Positions 56,501-64,000 of a stretch of 64,000 nucleotides of DNA are shown here, piece after piece. Source of the stretch: Opitutales bacterium (lineage in GTDB: Bacteria > Verrucomicrobiota > Verrucomicrobiia > Opitutales > Opitutaceae); contig JABITN010000093.1 of the NCBI GenBank assembly GCA_018700525.1, forward strand, positions 1-64,000, read 5' to 3'. The position numbers and the translations under genes were made by a program. Within the stretch, counting starts at the first letter, position 1. Each line of letters opens with the position of its first letter. The notes beneath the pieces are model-generated. The model was not told where the DNA came from, ran no database searches, and was given only the letters and a program-made list of their open reading frames with translations.

Positions 56501-56856
56501 GGACATGGCCGAATTATGGTCTGCGTTTTCAACTTTCCGACCATAGCGTGAACAATGGACTTGGTATTCAACCCTCTGGGGAAGGTTCAATCAGTCTTGT
56601 CGTTGAGAGTGCTCCGCTCTTCATCACAGACTCTTTCATGCCTGATTCTGACGAGTTTACGATCGAATGGAACTCGGCGGCTGGACTTACCTATGGTATT
56701 GAGGCGAGCCCTAATTTGACAGCCCCATGGGAACCCATCATGAGTGTCCCTGGATCTAATTCCAGCACAAGTAGTTACACCATTCCTTCAGCAACGGGTG
56801 GCTTGAATAGACGTTTTTTCCGTGTGGTCTATCCGGTGCCTGAGGTTGCTGAATGA
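53539..56856 (+). CDS. Large multidomain sulfatase with Ig-like and DNRLRE-like modules
   Basis: The 1105-residue protein has a signal peptide and an S1 sulfatase domain (about 33-535) with the metal site VMADDMGWGDVSY, the formylglycine signature C104-S-P-T-R and LTSDNGPENG. Three Ig-like repeats follow (about 550-830), each with the strand pattern TATFNESVSxLxxxDFxVxNG and a closing VTVxLP. A DNRLRE-like module follows (FVNFDLSELAGQPVTAATLAFNG and SIDITTMVQNWNNGTWPNYGLRF, about 850-1025), and the end resembles the YGIEASPNLTAPWEP tails of Verrucomicrobia. It is a secreted or surface sulfatase with adhesive modules. Confidence 0.88.
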   Translation: MMNFSHKLSRSCQISLLLAISTVFWGSVIAAPRPNIILVMADDMGWGDVSYNSNTVSYPNNTTLYPVRAGQPHEDRGWIHTPVMDSMAANGVRFDRFYSTSAVCSPTRFSCLTGRHPVRGGIGGANTGRLDFDETALSEVLSAEGYATAHMGKWHLGILTTERLDGNKGGLPDHFARYSGPWHHSYDTVFATESKVPTYNPYGNFDYDGEMNFTNANLYNDHGTRYWKLPYSGDEISGEGTPVVPDALHTIATNYDTQDYNGDDSQILVNRAIPFMQDAVADNKPFFLVLWFHTPHKPVKDKDDPTASANSQAGLKNSIEGMDAAIGRLRAELDTLGVRGNTMLWLTSDNGPENGIDSPTDESNNEADKIYQRPIRSGRYLDRKGSLYEGGVIVPGILEWPNVITTGSSTDMPAVTTDYYPTILDYLQLTVPNQKPLDGISLRPAIEGTSHTRSKPVIFRLGGDTALRTNQYKLVNQNIGNDVSGELRLYDMVNIAAGEEPEQTPLATASDYTTKSQAIQDLYTSLKAEHDTLLASVNNDTNYIHSSQPTIKLSTDSNTVIAPFTVTATFNESVSQLNANEFVVSNGTPSGLSGSGTTWTVLVTPILNGPVTVDLPSGAVIDVDGNINPSSSQLSVNYTGNSSPSVTLTTLSDPVTSSFVVTATFNEDVTGLIADDFDVTNGTVSGLSGGPATYTVTINPTAAGNVSVSLPASSAEDGDTNGNNASNQLALLYQTGPTPAATLTGVATTTGSYSVSIAFSESVTGLSDSDFAVSNGSASSLSGSGASYSVLITPALDGDVTVTLPANTASTPDDSQGNTVSNALTTLYSTVGGGDGGVIHEATLTVGGGKTVDSDNLVPAHGSNNQDKFNTSDGAPYTSTSFVRGSSNSARKVRAFVNFDLSELAGQPVTAATLAFNGYSLNGSINTHLQVVALASDWVESGDPKPTYSHNSFGSVIDGGDISTGRDANGAKDYSIDITTMVQNWNNGTWPNYGLRFQLSDHSVNNGLGIQPSGEGSISLVVESAPLFITDSFMPDSDEFTIEWNSAAGLTYGIEASPNLTAPWEPIMSVPGSNSSTSSYTIPSATGGLNRRFFRVVYPVPEVAE

Positions 56857-56903
56857 ATTTGATCACCTCATCAAAACCACCCTGGCATCTATCCTTATTT
56901 TAT

Positions 56904-56943
56904 GTTGATAGGAAATCCCAAGGTTCCGCAGTTGAAGCAATTG
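56904..56943. repeat. GTTGATAGGAA family, short divergent copy
   Basis: GTTGATAGGAAATCCCAAGG with TTCCG further on shares the start of the long copies but differs in the middle. It lies 48 bp after the large sulfatase stop. Confidence 0.55.
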
Positions 56944-57020
56944 TATAGCATATATTGATGGAGGCTGTATTTTATTTATTGATCGTATCGATGCTCCCAC
57001 GCTACGTTCCTGAAGAGTAG

Positions 57021-57302
57021 TCAGCTCGTGGCATTCGTCCGCTCGAGCACGATGTGCTCGGAGCGGTAGTACAGAAAGATACACGCGAGGGCCGCCGCAC
57101 ACAAGAGATGCCATATAGCACGTGCCTGGAATATTGTGTCGGGGCCGGCTAGCGTCTGCGGGACGGTCGTGTCTCCAGTTGGCCTCTGATCCCAATGGTC
57201 CGATTTGATTCGGGGGTAGTTTAAAGGTTGACGTAGCGGTATCACGTTGGGATTCCCGTTCGACTGTTTTCTGGCGTATGCCGGTTCATGGCAGCTAACC
57301 AA
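57021..57302 (-). pseudogene. Possible C-terminal relic of a ceramidase-like membrane protein
   Basis: The fragment reads GPDTIFQARAIWHLLCAAALACIFLYYRSEH, which resembles the last helix of ceramidase-family (PF05875-type) proteins, where a conserved His-containing ALWHLL motif ends the protein. The upstream 60 residues are not convincingly related, and there are no other ceramidase helices. It is a short relic in a region of gene remnants. The identification rests on one motif. Confidence 0.4.
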
Positions 57303-57633
57303 TTAAATCTTAGTTCAATGGTCCTAGAGTACTGGTTGCCCCAAACGTTGTTGATAGGAAATTCAATTGTTCCGATTTGATGTAGGTTGATCGGCTATCA
57401 TCCGAATAAGCCACGTCGTTGGAGCTTTCATTTTGGGCTTTAGCTTGTGAAGATGAAGTAGTCATTTTAGGTCCGGACGTAAAGTTCGCCGGCAGCAATA
57501 CCGCGATGAGCAAAGATTAGATAGTTTATGAACCAAAAATAGAAGGGCAAATCCTGACTACTGACGTACTAGCTGTCGGGTGCAATGAATCTTGTTCGAT
57601 TTTTTAATTATTGGAATTTAGGAAGTCCGATAG
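57303..57633. other. Intergenic stretch with a short repeat copy
   Basis: It contains the GTTGATAGGAA copy at 57350. A minus ORF (57310-57513) begins with a signal-like MLIAVLLPANFTSG but reads through the repeat and looks like a remnant; I assign no function. Confidence 0.4.
57350..57394. repeat. GTTGATAGGAA family, short copy lacking the insert
   Basis: GTTGATAGGAAATTCAATTG, then TTCCGATTTGATG, is the long form without the 26-bp GCTCCGCC...GCTACGT segment. Another GTTGAT begins 36 bp later. Confidence 0.7.
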
Positions 57634-57957
57634 CAGGTAAAAAGCATTTCTATACGGCTCAAAATGATCGAGTACATCCAACGCAACATCGGCCAACGCT
57701 TTACGCTCAAAGAGCTCGCGGCCAACGCAAATATGAGTCCCAACTATTTCGGAGCCCTCTTCTTAAAACGCTTCAACAGTACTCCGATCGACTATTTCAA
57801 TCGCCTCAAAAACCAACGCGCCTGCGAACTGCTCACCACAACAGCACTTCCCGTAGGTTTAATAAGCGAGCAACTCGGCTACGCCGATTCCCTCTACTTC
57901 TCCCGCCTCTTCAAAAAGATTATGGGCGTATTTCCCCGTGGATGCAGGAAAGCGTAA
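57634..57957 (+). pseudogene. AraC-family DNA-binding domain fragment
   Basis: The 97-residue ORF from 57664 is an AraC/XylS C-terminal domain: FTLKELAANANMSPNYFGALFLKRF (first helix-turn-helix) and ISEQLGYADSLYFSRLFKKIMGVFP (second). In frame upstream only ten more codons precede a TAG at 57631. No ligand-binding domain is present. It may be a remnant of a sugar-responsive activator of the neighbouring genes, or a minimal regulator; I favour a remnant. Confidence 0.75.
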
Positions 57958-57973
57958 AAGTGCTCCAAACCAA

Positions 57974-60292
57974 TCACTCGCTCAAGTTCGCAATACCGGG
58001 TGTAGCTGTCATGAAATCGAATGTGTCTGAATCCTCAGGCAATCGGCCATAGGAAGTATCTGTAGTTTGAGCATCGAACTCGACTCGATCCAGCACGACA
58101 TTCAAATTCGCATCCGTATCCACAATCAGGATCTCCTCCCCACTGGCTGAGAGCTTGAAGTTAGCGTGAAGACCTTCCGTGTCTGAACCATCATCGTCCG
58201 CCCAGACAATCAGATAGCCGTTAGCGGAGATAGTGGTTCCTTGGGGAATCTCCCACTTCCTTGGATTGTCCGCGTTATCGGTGAGGAACATACCAGACAT
58301 ATCCAATTCCTCTGCGGAAAGATTCTTCAATTCGATCCAATCATCATAATCGCCCTGCGGGTCGACCAGTGTGGAATCATTTGATGCCATAAACTCGTTT
58401 ATCACGACCGAAGTCTCTACCGCATCTGTAGTTAGCACCTCAAACTTAAGCGGCTTCGACTCGGCACGTGCGGGTAAGTAACTCACCGTCTTATCGCTAT
58501 TTCCAGAAATCGCCTCCACGTAGTAGCATATCTTCTGCCCGGCCTGATAACCCGCAGTCACACCCCCGTACACGCCATCACCGGCAGCTCCGTCGTCGTG
58601 TAAACCATCGTCGAGCATCGCAACATCGGTGTATCCTCCCGCGTCTCCTACGCGGTAATACAAACGAACAGAACCAACTCCTTCAGATTCATGTTGGCTG
58701 ATCGACGCCGCAATAGAAGCTGGCTCTCCTGCAGTCGGTACCTCAAGCAGGTTTATGCTGCTTATGTTAGGTCCCGTTTTCGAAATATCCGCGTGTCCTC
58801 GCAAATAGTCATAGCGACTTTGGATGTGTGATTTCAAAGCAACGATGTCAGAACTGAACAAGCTGAAAGAGAATCCTCTCTTCGGATCATTTTCTAGTTC
58901 ATCCGAAATGACAGCCCGATAGGATTCGATAAGCGCATTCATGTAATCTGGATTGAAACGCTCATCTAAAATCGTCCTCAAGTGAGCACAGTAGCGCTGC
59001 TTCAATTCCGGATTGCTTAGGAACTTATCAATCACAGGACGGTTTGCATTCCCCAAGCCCTCGAAGGGACTAAGGGAAGATTGCGCCACGGTAAATGCCT
59101 CATTCCCATCGTGCTCTATGGGATGTAGGCGCCCCCCTTCTGGATCATAGTAGATCTGGTAGTCAGCCCCTTTGTGCCAATAGCTATCATCATCGGTAAA
59201 AATATTTTCCGCAGCCAAAAACCAAAGCCATTCATCGACTGCAAAAATTGTATCCATAGTTTCACGATATCCACTGTCTGAATTGTTCGTTTCGTCTAAA
59301 AACTTAGCTGCAGCGATCAGATTGGACCAGGCGACTCCTGTACCATCCTTCTTCAACTCGTAGAACCCTTCGTAGTCACTCGCATTATCGCCAAGGTAGC
59401 CTAAGGCCTTGTCAGCAGTGTCCCACTGCCCCCCACCTCCACCACCAGGACCTCCACCACCAGGGCCGCCGTTTTCGCCTCCTCCAGCACCCGTTCCACT
59501 TGGCGCTTTCCAACGGTCTCCGTCCGCATCATCAAACCACGTTTCAAGTAAGGTCTTATCCTGTTGTTGGGCATTCGAATAGAGTCCCCAATTTTCCCCA
59601 TTGATCTTAATCTTAATGAACCCTGCACTCGGAGTGATACAGTACTCTTTAATCGAATTAAAATAGAGAGCCTCTCTCATCAACGTTTCATCGTCGAAGG
59701 CATTGTTGAAGTTGAAATCATCGAAACCCATTATTTCCAAATCGGCATCGCCGTACTCCATATCGATCGCGATTGATTTTTTCTCTCCACTTCGAGTATA
59801 GGAAGTATTACCTTTATAACGTATCCCGATTTGTGGATACTCGAATCCATCATAGCTAACATCTCCGGCCAGGAAACTCGCATCGGCATAATTTCCTGCC
59901 AATATTGTACTCCAATCTGACTCGGCAAATTCGATACTAATCGTTTGCAGAAAAAACGGATCATAAAAACCCGGAATATTACGAGCTCGATAAAAAACAG
60001 TTTCACCATCGAAAGAAACAGAAATCGGGCCATGATCTGAATAAACCGAGGTCATCTCTGGGATCCGGTCCCAAGCCACCAAGTTTTGGGAGGTCTCAAG
60101 TACCCAAGCGTCGTCTTTATCCCCAATAACTTGCAAATCGATTGCATCATCATCGATCTCTATTTCTAATACACCGACAACATCACCATCAGCCCATAAT
60201 TGAACCACCCCAAACAACACCAACCAGCAACTCGCCATTTTCATAGCATCACCACACCTCATTCGTATATTATTTTTAATTACACTTATCAT
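57974..60292 (-). CDS. CotH-type kinase domain protein with lamin-tail domain
   Basis: The 772-residue protein has a signal sequence (track start at 60292; MKMASCWLVLFGVV at 60244 is an equally good start). A CotH domain (about 110-500) has IGIRYKGNTSY, GENWGLYSNAQQQDKTLL, the Gly-rich insert GGPGGGGPGGGGGG and the active-site-like DDDSYWHKGADYQIYYD...HPIEHDGNEAF. A beta domain and a lamin-tail domain (VINEFMASNDSTLVDPQGDYDDWIELKN, about 640-770) follow. CotH proteins are atypical kinases; the exported ones are often surface anchored. Convergent to the AraC relic. Confidence 0.87.
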   Translation of the reverse strand: MISVIKNNIRMRCGDAMKMASCWLVLFGVVQLWADGDVVGVLEIEIDDDAIDLQVIGDKDDAWVLETSQNLVAWDRIPEMTSVYSDHGPISVSFDGETVFYRARNIPGFYDPFFLQTISIEFAESDWSTILAGNYADASFLAGDVSYDGFEYPQIGIRYKGNTSYTRSGEKKSIAIDMEYGDADLEIMGFDDFNFNNAFDDETLMREALYFNSIKEYCITPSAGFIKIKINGENWGLYSNAQQQDKTLLETWFDDADGDRWKAPSGTGAGGGENGGPGGGGPGGGGGGQWDTADKALGYLGDNASDYEGFYELKKDGTGVAWSNLIAAAKFLDETNNSDSGYRETMDTIFAVDEWLWFLAAENIFTDDDSYWHKGADYQIYYDPEGGRLHPIEHDGNEAFTVAQSSLSPFEGLGNANRPVIDKFLSNPELKQRYCAHLRTILDERFNPDYMNALIESYRAVISDELENDPKRGFSFSLFSSDIVALKSHIQSRYDYLRGHADISKTGPNISSINLLEVPTAGEPASIAASISQHESEGVGSVRLYYRVGDAGGYTDVAMLDDGLHDDGAAGDGVYGGVTAGYQAGQKICYYVEAISGNSDKTVSYLPARAESKPLKFEVLTTDAVETSVVINEFMASNDSTLVDPQGDYDDWIELKNLSAEELDMSGMFLTDNADNPRKWEIPQGTTISANGYLIVWADDDGSDTEGLHANFKLSASGEEILIVDTDANLNVVLDRVEFDAQTTDTSYGRLPEDSDTFDFMTATPGIANLSE

Positions 60293-60307
60293 TTTGAATT
60301 CCCAAAT

Positions 60308-60484
60308 TTAGGACCTTTCTCCCACCGTTGATTCGAGCTCCAAACAAATACGAAACAGATTCTTTTTCCGCTTCAGGCTTTCTTCCTTAAAGAAGTGAAT
60401 CGCTTTGCGTGCGGACCAGGAGTCCGTCACTCCATCTCTAAACGTTTCGAGGTCAGACAAGCCTGAATTCAGATGACCGGACAC
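60308..60484 (-). CDS. Small helical ORF of unknown function, GTG start
   Basis: Not in the track. The minus frame reads LSDLETFRDGVTDSWSARKA then KEESLKRKKNLFRICLE, ending at TAA 60308-60310, and looks protein-like (58 residues from GTG 60484). A second minus frame just before it (stop 60496-60498, open to about 60660) reads WVDSVWQEMRRVIELEERID. The two could be a small gene pair or one frameshifted relic. No family recognised. Confidence 0.3.
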   Translation of the reverse strand: MSGHLNSGLSDLETFRDGVTDSWSARKAIHFFKEESLKRKKNLFRICLELESTVGERS

Positions 60485-60771
60485 GTCTCCACTAACTAAT
60501 CAATACGTTCTTCGAGTTCGATCACTCGTCTCATTTCCTGCCAAACACTATCCACCCATACGTTCGATTTCTTCAGAGCGATGGTCCACCCGATTAAAGA
60601 GTATTTTTCAAAATTACAGAAGTTTGCCCTCTGCCCATAATCATTACGAATTAAAGGTTAAGAAAGTTTCTTTTTTTTCGATAAATTTTCAGGCTTCTCG
60701 TAGCGATCTTCGGTTTGATTGCGTTGGCTTTCGAGAAGACTCTGCTTGTGCCGGTATTGGGCTAATCGCGT

Positions 60772-60831
60772 ATGAAAATTCTAGTTGTGGAAGATGATGG
60801 GAAGTTGTCGGATTTTATCCAAAAGGGTTGA
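60772..60831 (+). pseudogene. Response-regulator N-terminus cut by the repeat
   Basis: MKILVVEDDGKLSDFIQKG is the start of an OmpR-family receiver domain and then runs into TGA, exactly where the GTTGATAGG repeat begins (60827). The remaining two hundred residues of such a protein are missing. Confidence 0.72.
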
Positions 60832-60906
60832 TAGGAAATTGCTCCGCCATCTTCGCTCCGCTACGTCAATTGTCCCGATTTGATTCGGAGGGGTTGTTGA
60901 TAGGTG
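60827..60906. repeat. GTTGATAGGAA family, long copy 2
   Basis: The unit matches copy 1 at 63 of 67 bases and again is followed by GTTGATAGG after 69 bp. Its first bases truncate the receiver gene. From 60907 to 61076 the sequence is AT-rich and holds no gene before the lyase. Confidence 0.8.
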
Positions 60907-61076
60907 TCGCAATTGCTAGATCTTTGAATCGTCAAGGTAATGCTACTCTCCAATATGAAGATTGGGTTTGTGCAGGTAACTATAGCTGCAAACGGCATAG
61001 ATGCTTCATGTTTTAGATTATTTAGAATCTTGCAATTAGACTCGCATGTCGCTACGTTAATGACATCCAGAGGGGC

Positions 61077-64000
61077 ATGCACTTGGTCTTTAATAGACTA
61101 CCAGTTTACATTCGCGTTTCAGTAGGCCTGAGTTGTTTTTTATCGTCTGCTGCCCTGGCTGACCAGGCGGCAGATCTAGTGTCAATATCGAGTCGCTACA
61201 AGGGTATCGTTATGGGTGGCGCTCCGAGTAACGACAACGCTGTCGCGGGGTATCTCTCGCTCCTGAGCGGCAGCGGGCGCTTTACAGACATCAGTTACGG
61301 CGCTACTGATCGGGATTCCGGATTTGATGTTGCGGTGCACCTGGAGCGCACTCGTTATATGGCTCAGGCATATGTAAGGACTGGCGGGTCATACAATGGT
61401 GACGCTGATCTGCGCAGTAAGATCTTTTCTTGTATCAGCGGCTGGTTGAATGGCACGCCCAACAATGTCAACTGGTGGTGGAGTACGATTGGCTGGCCGA
61501 AAACATCCTCTGAGATAGGAGTGCTAATGAAGGAGGCCCTGACGACTCACAATACTGGTCTGCGGAGCAGTCTGGTCTCATACCTGATATCATCCAGCTG
61601 GAGCAAAATCGTTAACCAAGCAGGTGCCAATGCTACCGACGTGCAACTGGTGGGACTGGCAGCCGGAGCAATATCCGATGATTATTCCCTCTGTTCCACG
61701 GTTGTGAATTCAATGCTTTCCACAGTCGCATACAAGTCAGGCAATAATGACGGTATGATGACGGATGCTTCATTTACTCAGCACAATATACACGGGCGGC
61801 AGCTGTATCATAACGGATACGCCAATGTTTACCTGTTTGGCTTTATCAACATTGCGAACGTCGTAAAGGGTTCCAGTCTCCAGGTTCCTTCCTCAAAGGA
61901 CGCTCTGATTGAAGACTTCTTTCTCAACGGCATCCAGAATCTGATCTATGGACCACACTATAGTGATGTTCTGGTATCTGGTCGGGGATTTGCCGGGAAT
62001 CCTAACTCGATGCCTAATTCAGCGAGATGGCGCTGGCCGCTGGAAGCTTTCATCGCTTACGCACCGTCAAGAAAAGCGGAGCTGGAAGTCCTTCATGATC
62101 GGATGATGGGGGTTACAAGCGAAACGACAGTCGCAAATAAGATGTTTTGGCATACTGACTTCATGACCCATATACGTCCCACCTACTACACGAGCGTCAG
62201 AGGAACATCAAATCGCACGGTAGGGAACGAGTCGCTCAAAGGTGCAGGCAAGTTAAGCTACCACATGGGTGATGGTGTGAATATGGTTCTGCATCATGGC
62301 GACGAGTATGCCACAATCCTTCCTGTATGGAATTGGCGTCGACTGCCCGGAACGACTATAGAGCAGCGCACCGATGCTCTGCCACTTGTCGAAGGCGGAA
62401 CCGGCGGTGCCGGCGGAACAAGCTATGCCGGTGGAGTATCGGATGGTAGATATGGTGCATATGGTTTCATCTTCAACGAAAACGGGAGTCAGAACAGTAA
62501 TGTAGACGCATATAAAGCCCATTTCTTTTTTGATGATGAGTTTGTCGCCTTGGGAGCGGGCGTATCGGCACCTGGTGCGGCTAACTCCGTAGTCACGACA
62601 ATCAACCAGACTTTGCATAAGAGCAATTTCACGGTGGGCGGCAGTTCTCCACAACAGGCCTATTCCGGAGGGCAGGCCGTGCTGGCCGAAAACGATTGGG
62701 TACACCACTACGATATCGGCTATATGATGTTAGGTCATTACGGCACCGCTTCCGCAAGTGTAGCTGTACAACAGGGCCGCTGCAGCGATATAGGTGACGG
62801 GCTAAGTACCGACTTGCTGAGCGAAAGTGTGTTCAGCGTCGGAATTGACCATGGCAAAGGCTTTAGCGGCAAGAACTATGCGTACGTAGTCGTGCCGGGT
62901 GTAAGTGTTTCGCAGATGGATAGCTATGCGGCCGATAAACCCGTTCGTATACTCTCCAATTCGACAACTGTCCAGGCAGTGCATCATGATGACCTGGATA
63001 TGACCGGTGCTGCATTCTATAGCTCAGGCAGTTTTACAATGGCTGATGGAACCACTCTTACCAGCGATAAGGCGGTATGCCTGCTTGTGAGGAAGGTCGG
63101 GGCCTTTGTCTTAATATCAGCAGCAAATCCGCAGTATCAGGCACTGACAGTTAAGGTCACAATGGAGGATATGCTGTCAGGAGACGGTGTGATCTTCGAC
63201 GAATCTACCGGGATCTCAACTGTTACGATCAGCCTTGCCGGCGGAAATGACAGTGGTGATACAGTAACTGTCGCTCTGAGCGATTTGTCTTCCGGAACTG
63301 GTCAGGGCGAGGTGTTTAACGGTTCGTTTGAATACGGTCTTGCTGGCTGGGGCAACTGGAACAGTCCAACCATTACCGGCGATGCAGTCGACGGCAGTTC
63401 TGCCCTGAAAATGTTCGATGCCGGTTCCGCGAACCAGATGGTAACCGTGGCTCCTAATACCACCTATACCGTCTCCGCCTATGTAAAAATCAGTGATGGC
63501 GCAAAACGATTAGTTTTCGGTGTAAATGATGGCGATGATAACCCGCTTCAGTTGATGGATGTGTTCAATACGTCATACAGTCTAAAGAGTCATACTTTTA
63601 CCACCGATGCGAATACGACCTCGGTTAAGGTATGGTTCTGGCAGCCGCCAAGTGATGGGGCTTCTGCATATATCGATAATGTACAGATGACAAGCGGGCC
63701 ACCCGATACCACACCGCCGACACCTGATCCGGCATCATTCTCGTCAGCGCCCGCAGCTACAAGTGATACTGTCATTACAATGACAGCGACACTGGGAACG
63801 GATGCATCTGGAACCGTTGAATATCTATTTACTGAGACGACTGGCAGGGCAGGGGCCACTGACGGCACCTGGCAGACGAGCCGGATTTATACGGATTCCG
63901 GGCTCTCACCCGAGACGACTTATGCTTTTACGGTCCAGATGCGCGACGGCGAGGGCAATGTAGGTACAGCTTCAGCAACGAAAAGCGCCACAACAGACGC
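61077..64000 (+). CDS. Polysaccharide lyase family 8 enzyme with C-terminal modules (3' end beyond window)
   Basis: The frame is open from ATG 61077 to the edge, about 974 codons, and was absent from the track. A signal peptide (VSVGLSCFLSSAALA) precedes an alpha/alpha-toroid catalytic domain with NVNWWWSTIGWPK and the catalytic His/Tyr segment TQHNIHGRQLYHNGY, then PNSARWRWPLEAF. The beta-sandwich region follows (GGVSDGRYGAYGF, HHYDIGYMMLG). Near residue 745 a CBM4/9-like module begins (FNGSFEYGLAGWGNW), and after DTTPPTPDP a fibronectin III-like module. PL8 enzymes cleave chondroitin, hyaluronan, xanthan or related uronides by beta-elimination. The substrate is not determined. Confidence 0.87.
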   Translation, partial: MHLVFNRLPVYIRVSVGLSCFLSSAALADQAADLVSISSRYKGIVMGGAPSNDNAVAGYLSLLSGSGRFTDISYGATDRDSGFDVAVHLERTRYMAQAYVRTGGSYNGDADLRSKIFSCISGWLNGTPNNVNWWWSTIGWPKTSSEIGVLMKEALTTHNTGLRSSLVSYLISSSWSKIVNQAGANATDVQLVGLAAGAISDDYSLCSTVVNSMLSTVAYKSGNNDGMMTDASFTQHNIHGRQLYHNGYANVYLFGFINIANVVKGSSLQVPSSKDALIEDFFLNGIQNLIYGPHYSDVLVSGRGFAGNPNSMPNSARWRWPLEAFIAYAPSRKAELEVLHDRMMGVTSETTVANKMFWHTDFMTHIRPTYYTSVRGTSNRTVGNESLKGAGKLSYHMGDGVNMVLHHGDEYATILPVWNWRRLPGTTIEQRTDALPLVEGGTGGAGGTSYAGGVSDGRYGAYGFIFNENGSQNSNVDAYKAHFFFDDEFVALGAGVSAPGAANSVVTTINQTLHKSNFTVGGSSPQQAYSGGQAVLAENDWVHHYDIGYMMLGHYGTASASVAVQQGRCSDIGDGLSTDLLSESVFSVGIDHGKGFSGKNYAYVVVPGVSVSQMDSYAADKPVRILSNSTTVQAVHHDDLDMTGAAFYSSGSFTMADGTTLTSDKAVCLLVRKVGAFVLISAANPQYQALTVKVTMEDMLSGDGVIFDESTGISTVTISLAGGNDSGDTVTVALSDLSSGTGQGEVFNGSFEYGLAGWGNWNSPTITGDAVDGSSALKMFDAGSANQMVTVAPNTTYTVSAYVKISDGAKRLVFGVNDGDDNPLQLMDVFNTSYSLKSHTFTTDANTTSVKVWFWQPPSDGASAYIDNVQMTSGPPDTTPPTPDPASFSSAPAATSDTVITMTATLGTDASGTVEYLFTETTGRAGATDGTWQTSRIYTDSGLSPETTYAFTVQMRDGEGNVGTASATKSATTD

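Noticed and set aside
57310-57513. 67-aa minus ORF with a signal-like start
   Set aside because: It reads through a repeat copy and has no recognisable mature domain.
59440-59475. CCTCCACCACC runs resembling the tmRNA 3' end, as an attR candidate
   Set aside because: They encode the Gly-rich insert of the CotH protein and lack the GGTTCGACTCC arm.
53393-60906. CRISPR array made by the GTTGATAGGAA repeats
   Set aside because: Spacing is irregular over kilobases, repeats differ in length, and no cas gene is present.

Overview
The window most likely comes from a marine member of the Verrucomicrobiota, class Opitutae. Three features point there: a surface protein ending in a VPDTG-type C-terminal sorting signal, a TonB receptor with the VFELSPF-type mature N-terminus common in that group, and many S1-type sulfatases beside glycan-degrading enzymes. 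This placement is inference from gene content; no rRNA gene is present. GC content looks intermediate, and start codons often lack a clear Shine-Dalgarno sequence.

Positions 1-8 kb hold exported polymer-utilisation genes: a TonB-dependent receptor cut by the left edge, a decayed sulfatase, a DUF885 protein, an intact sulfatase lipoprotein and a DksA/TraR-like zinc protein. Positions 8.5-16.3 kb hold a PhoD-like phosphatase, a broken class-3 lipase, an nnrS plus Crp/Fnr nitrosative-stress pair with an FNR/Dnr-type box, a broken phospholipase-D-like gene, and a metal-efflux permease coupled to a small exported protein whose signal peptide is encoded by a TC microsatellite. Positions 16.3-29 kb hold hrpA, a fused 5-oxoprolinase, an ABC exporter, an Rsm22-like methyltransferase, a DUF4097 protein and a RluA-family pseudouridine synthase. 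Positions 29-35 kb hold small surface proteins (two interrupted by in-frame stops), a HAD hydrolase with GH20 hexosaminidase, and a glycine-zipper lipoprotein.

Positions 35-50 kb are largely core: an ACT-domain protein, xseA, a VTT membrane protein, a receiver-domain protein, a SirB1-like protein, aroE, prepilin peptidase, galK, HU, ygfZ, a DAHP synthase preceded by an attenuator-like leader, mdh, mscS and the tmRNA gene ssrA.

The character changes exactly at the tmRNA 3' end (50172). A sulfatase cut off within about 35 bp of that end is followed by another sulfatase, an EamA permease, a giant sulfatase with Ig-like and DNRLRE-like modules, a CotH/lamin-tail protein and a large PL8 polysaccharide lyase running off the right edge. 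Relics of ceramidase, AraC and response-regulator genes lie between them, together with a dispersed GTTGATAGGAA repeat family that I saw only on this side. I read 50.2-64 kb as an accessory island integrated at ssrA, with its other end outside the window. PL8 lyase, sulfatases and GH20 together suggest use of sulfated, glycosaminoglycan-like polymers.

A recurring oddity is that four genes for exported proteins have an in-frame stop shortly after the signal peptide, with the mature protein continuing in the same frame.
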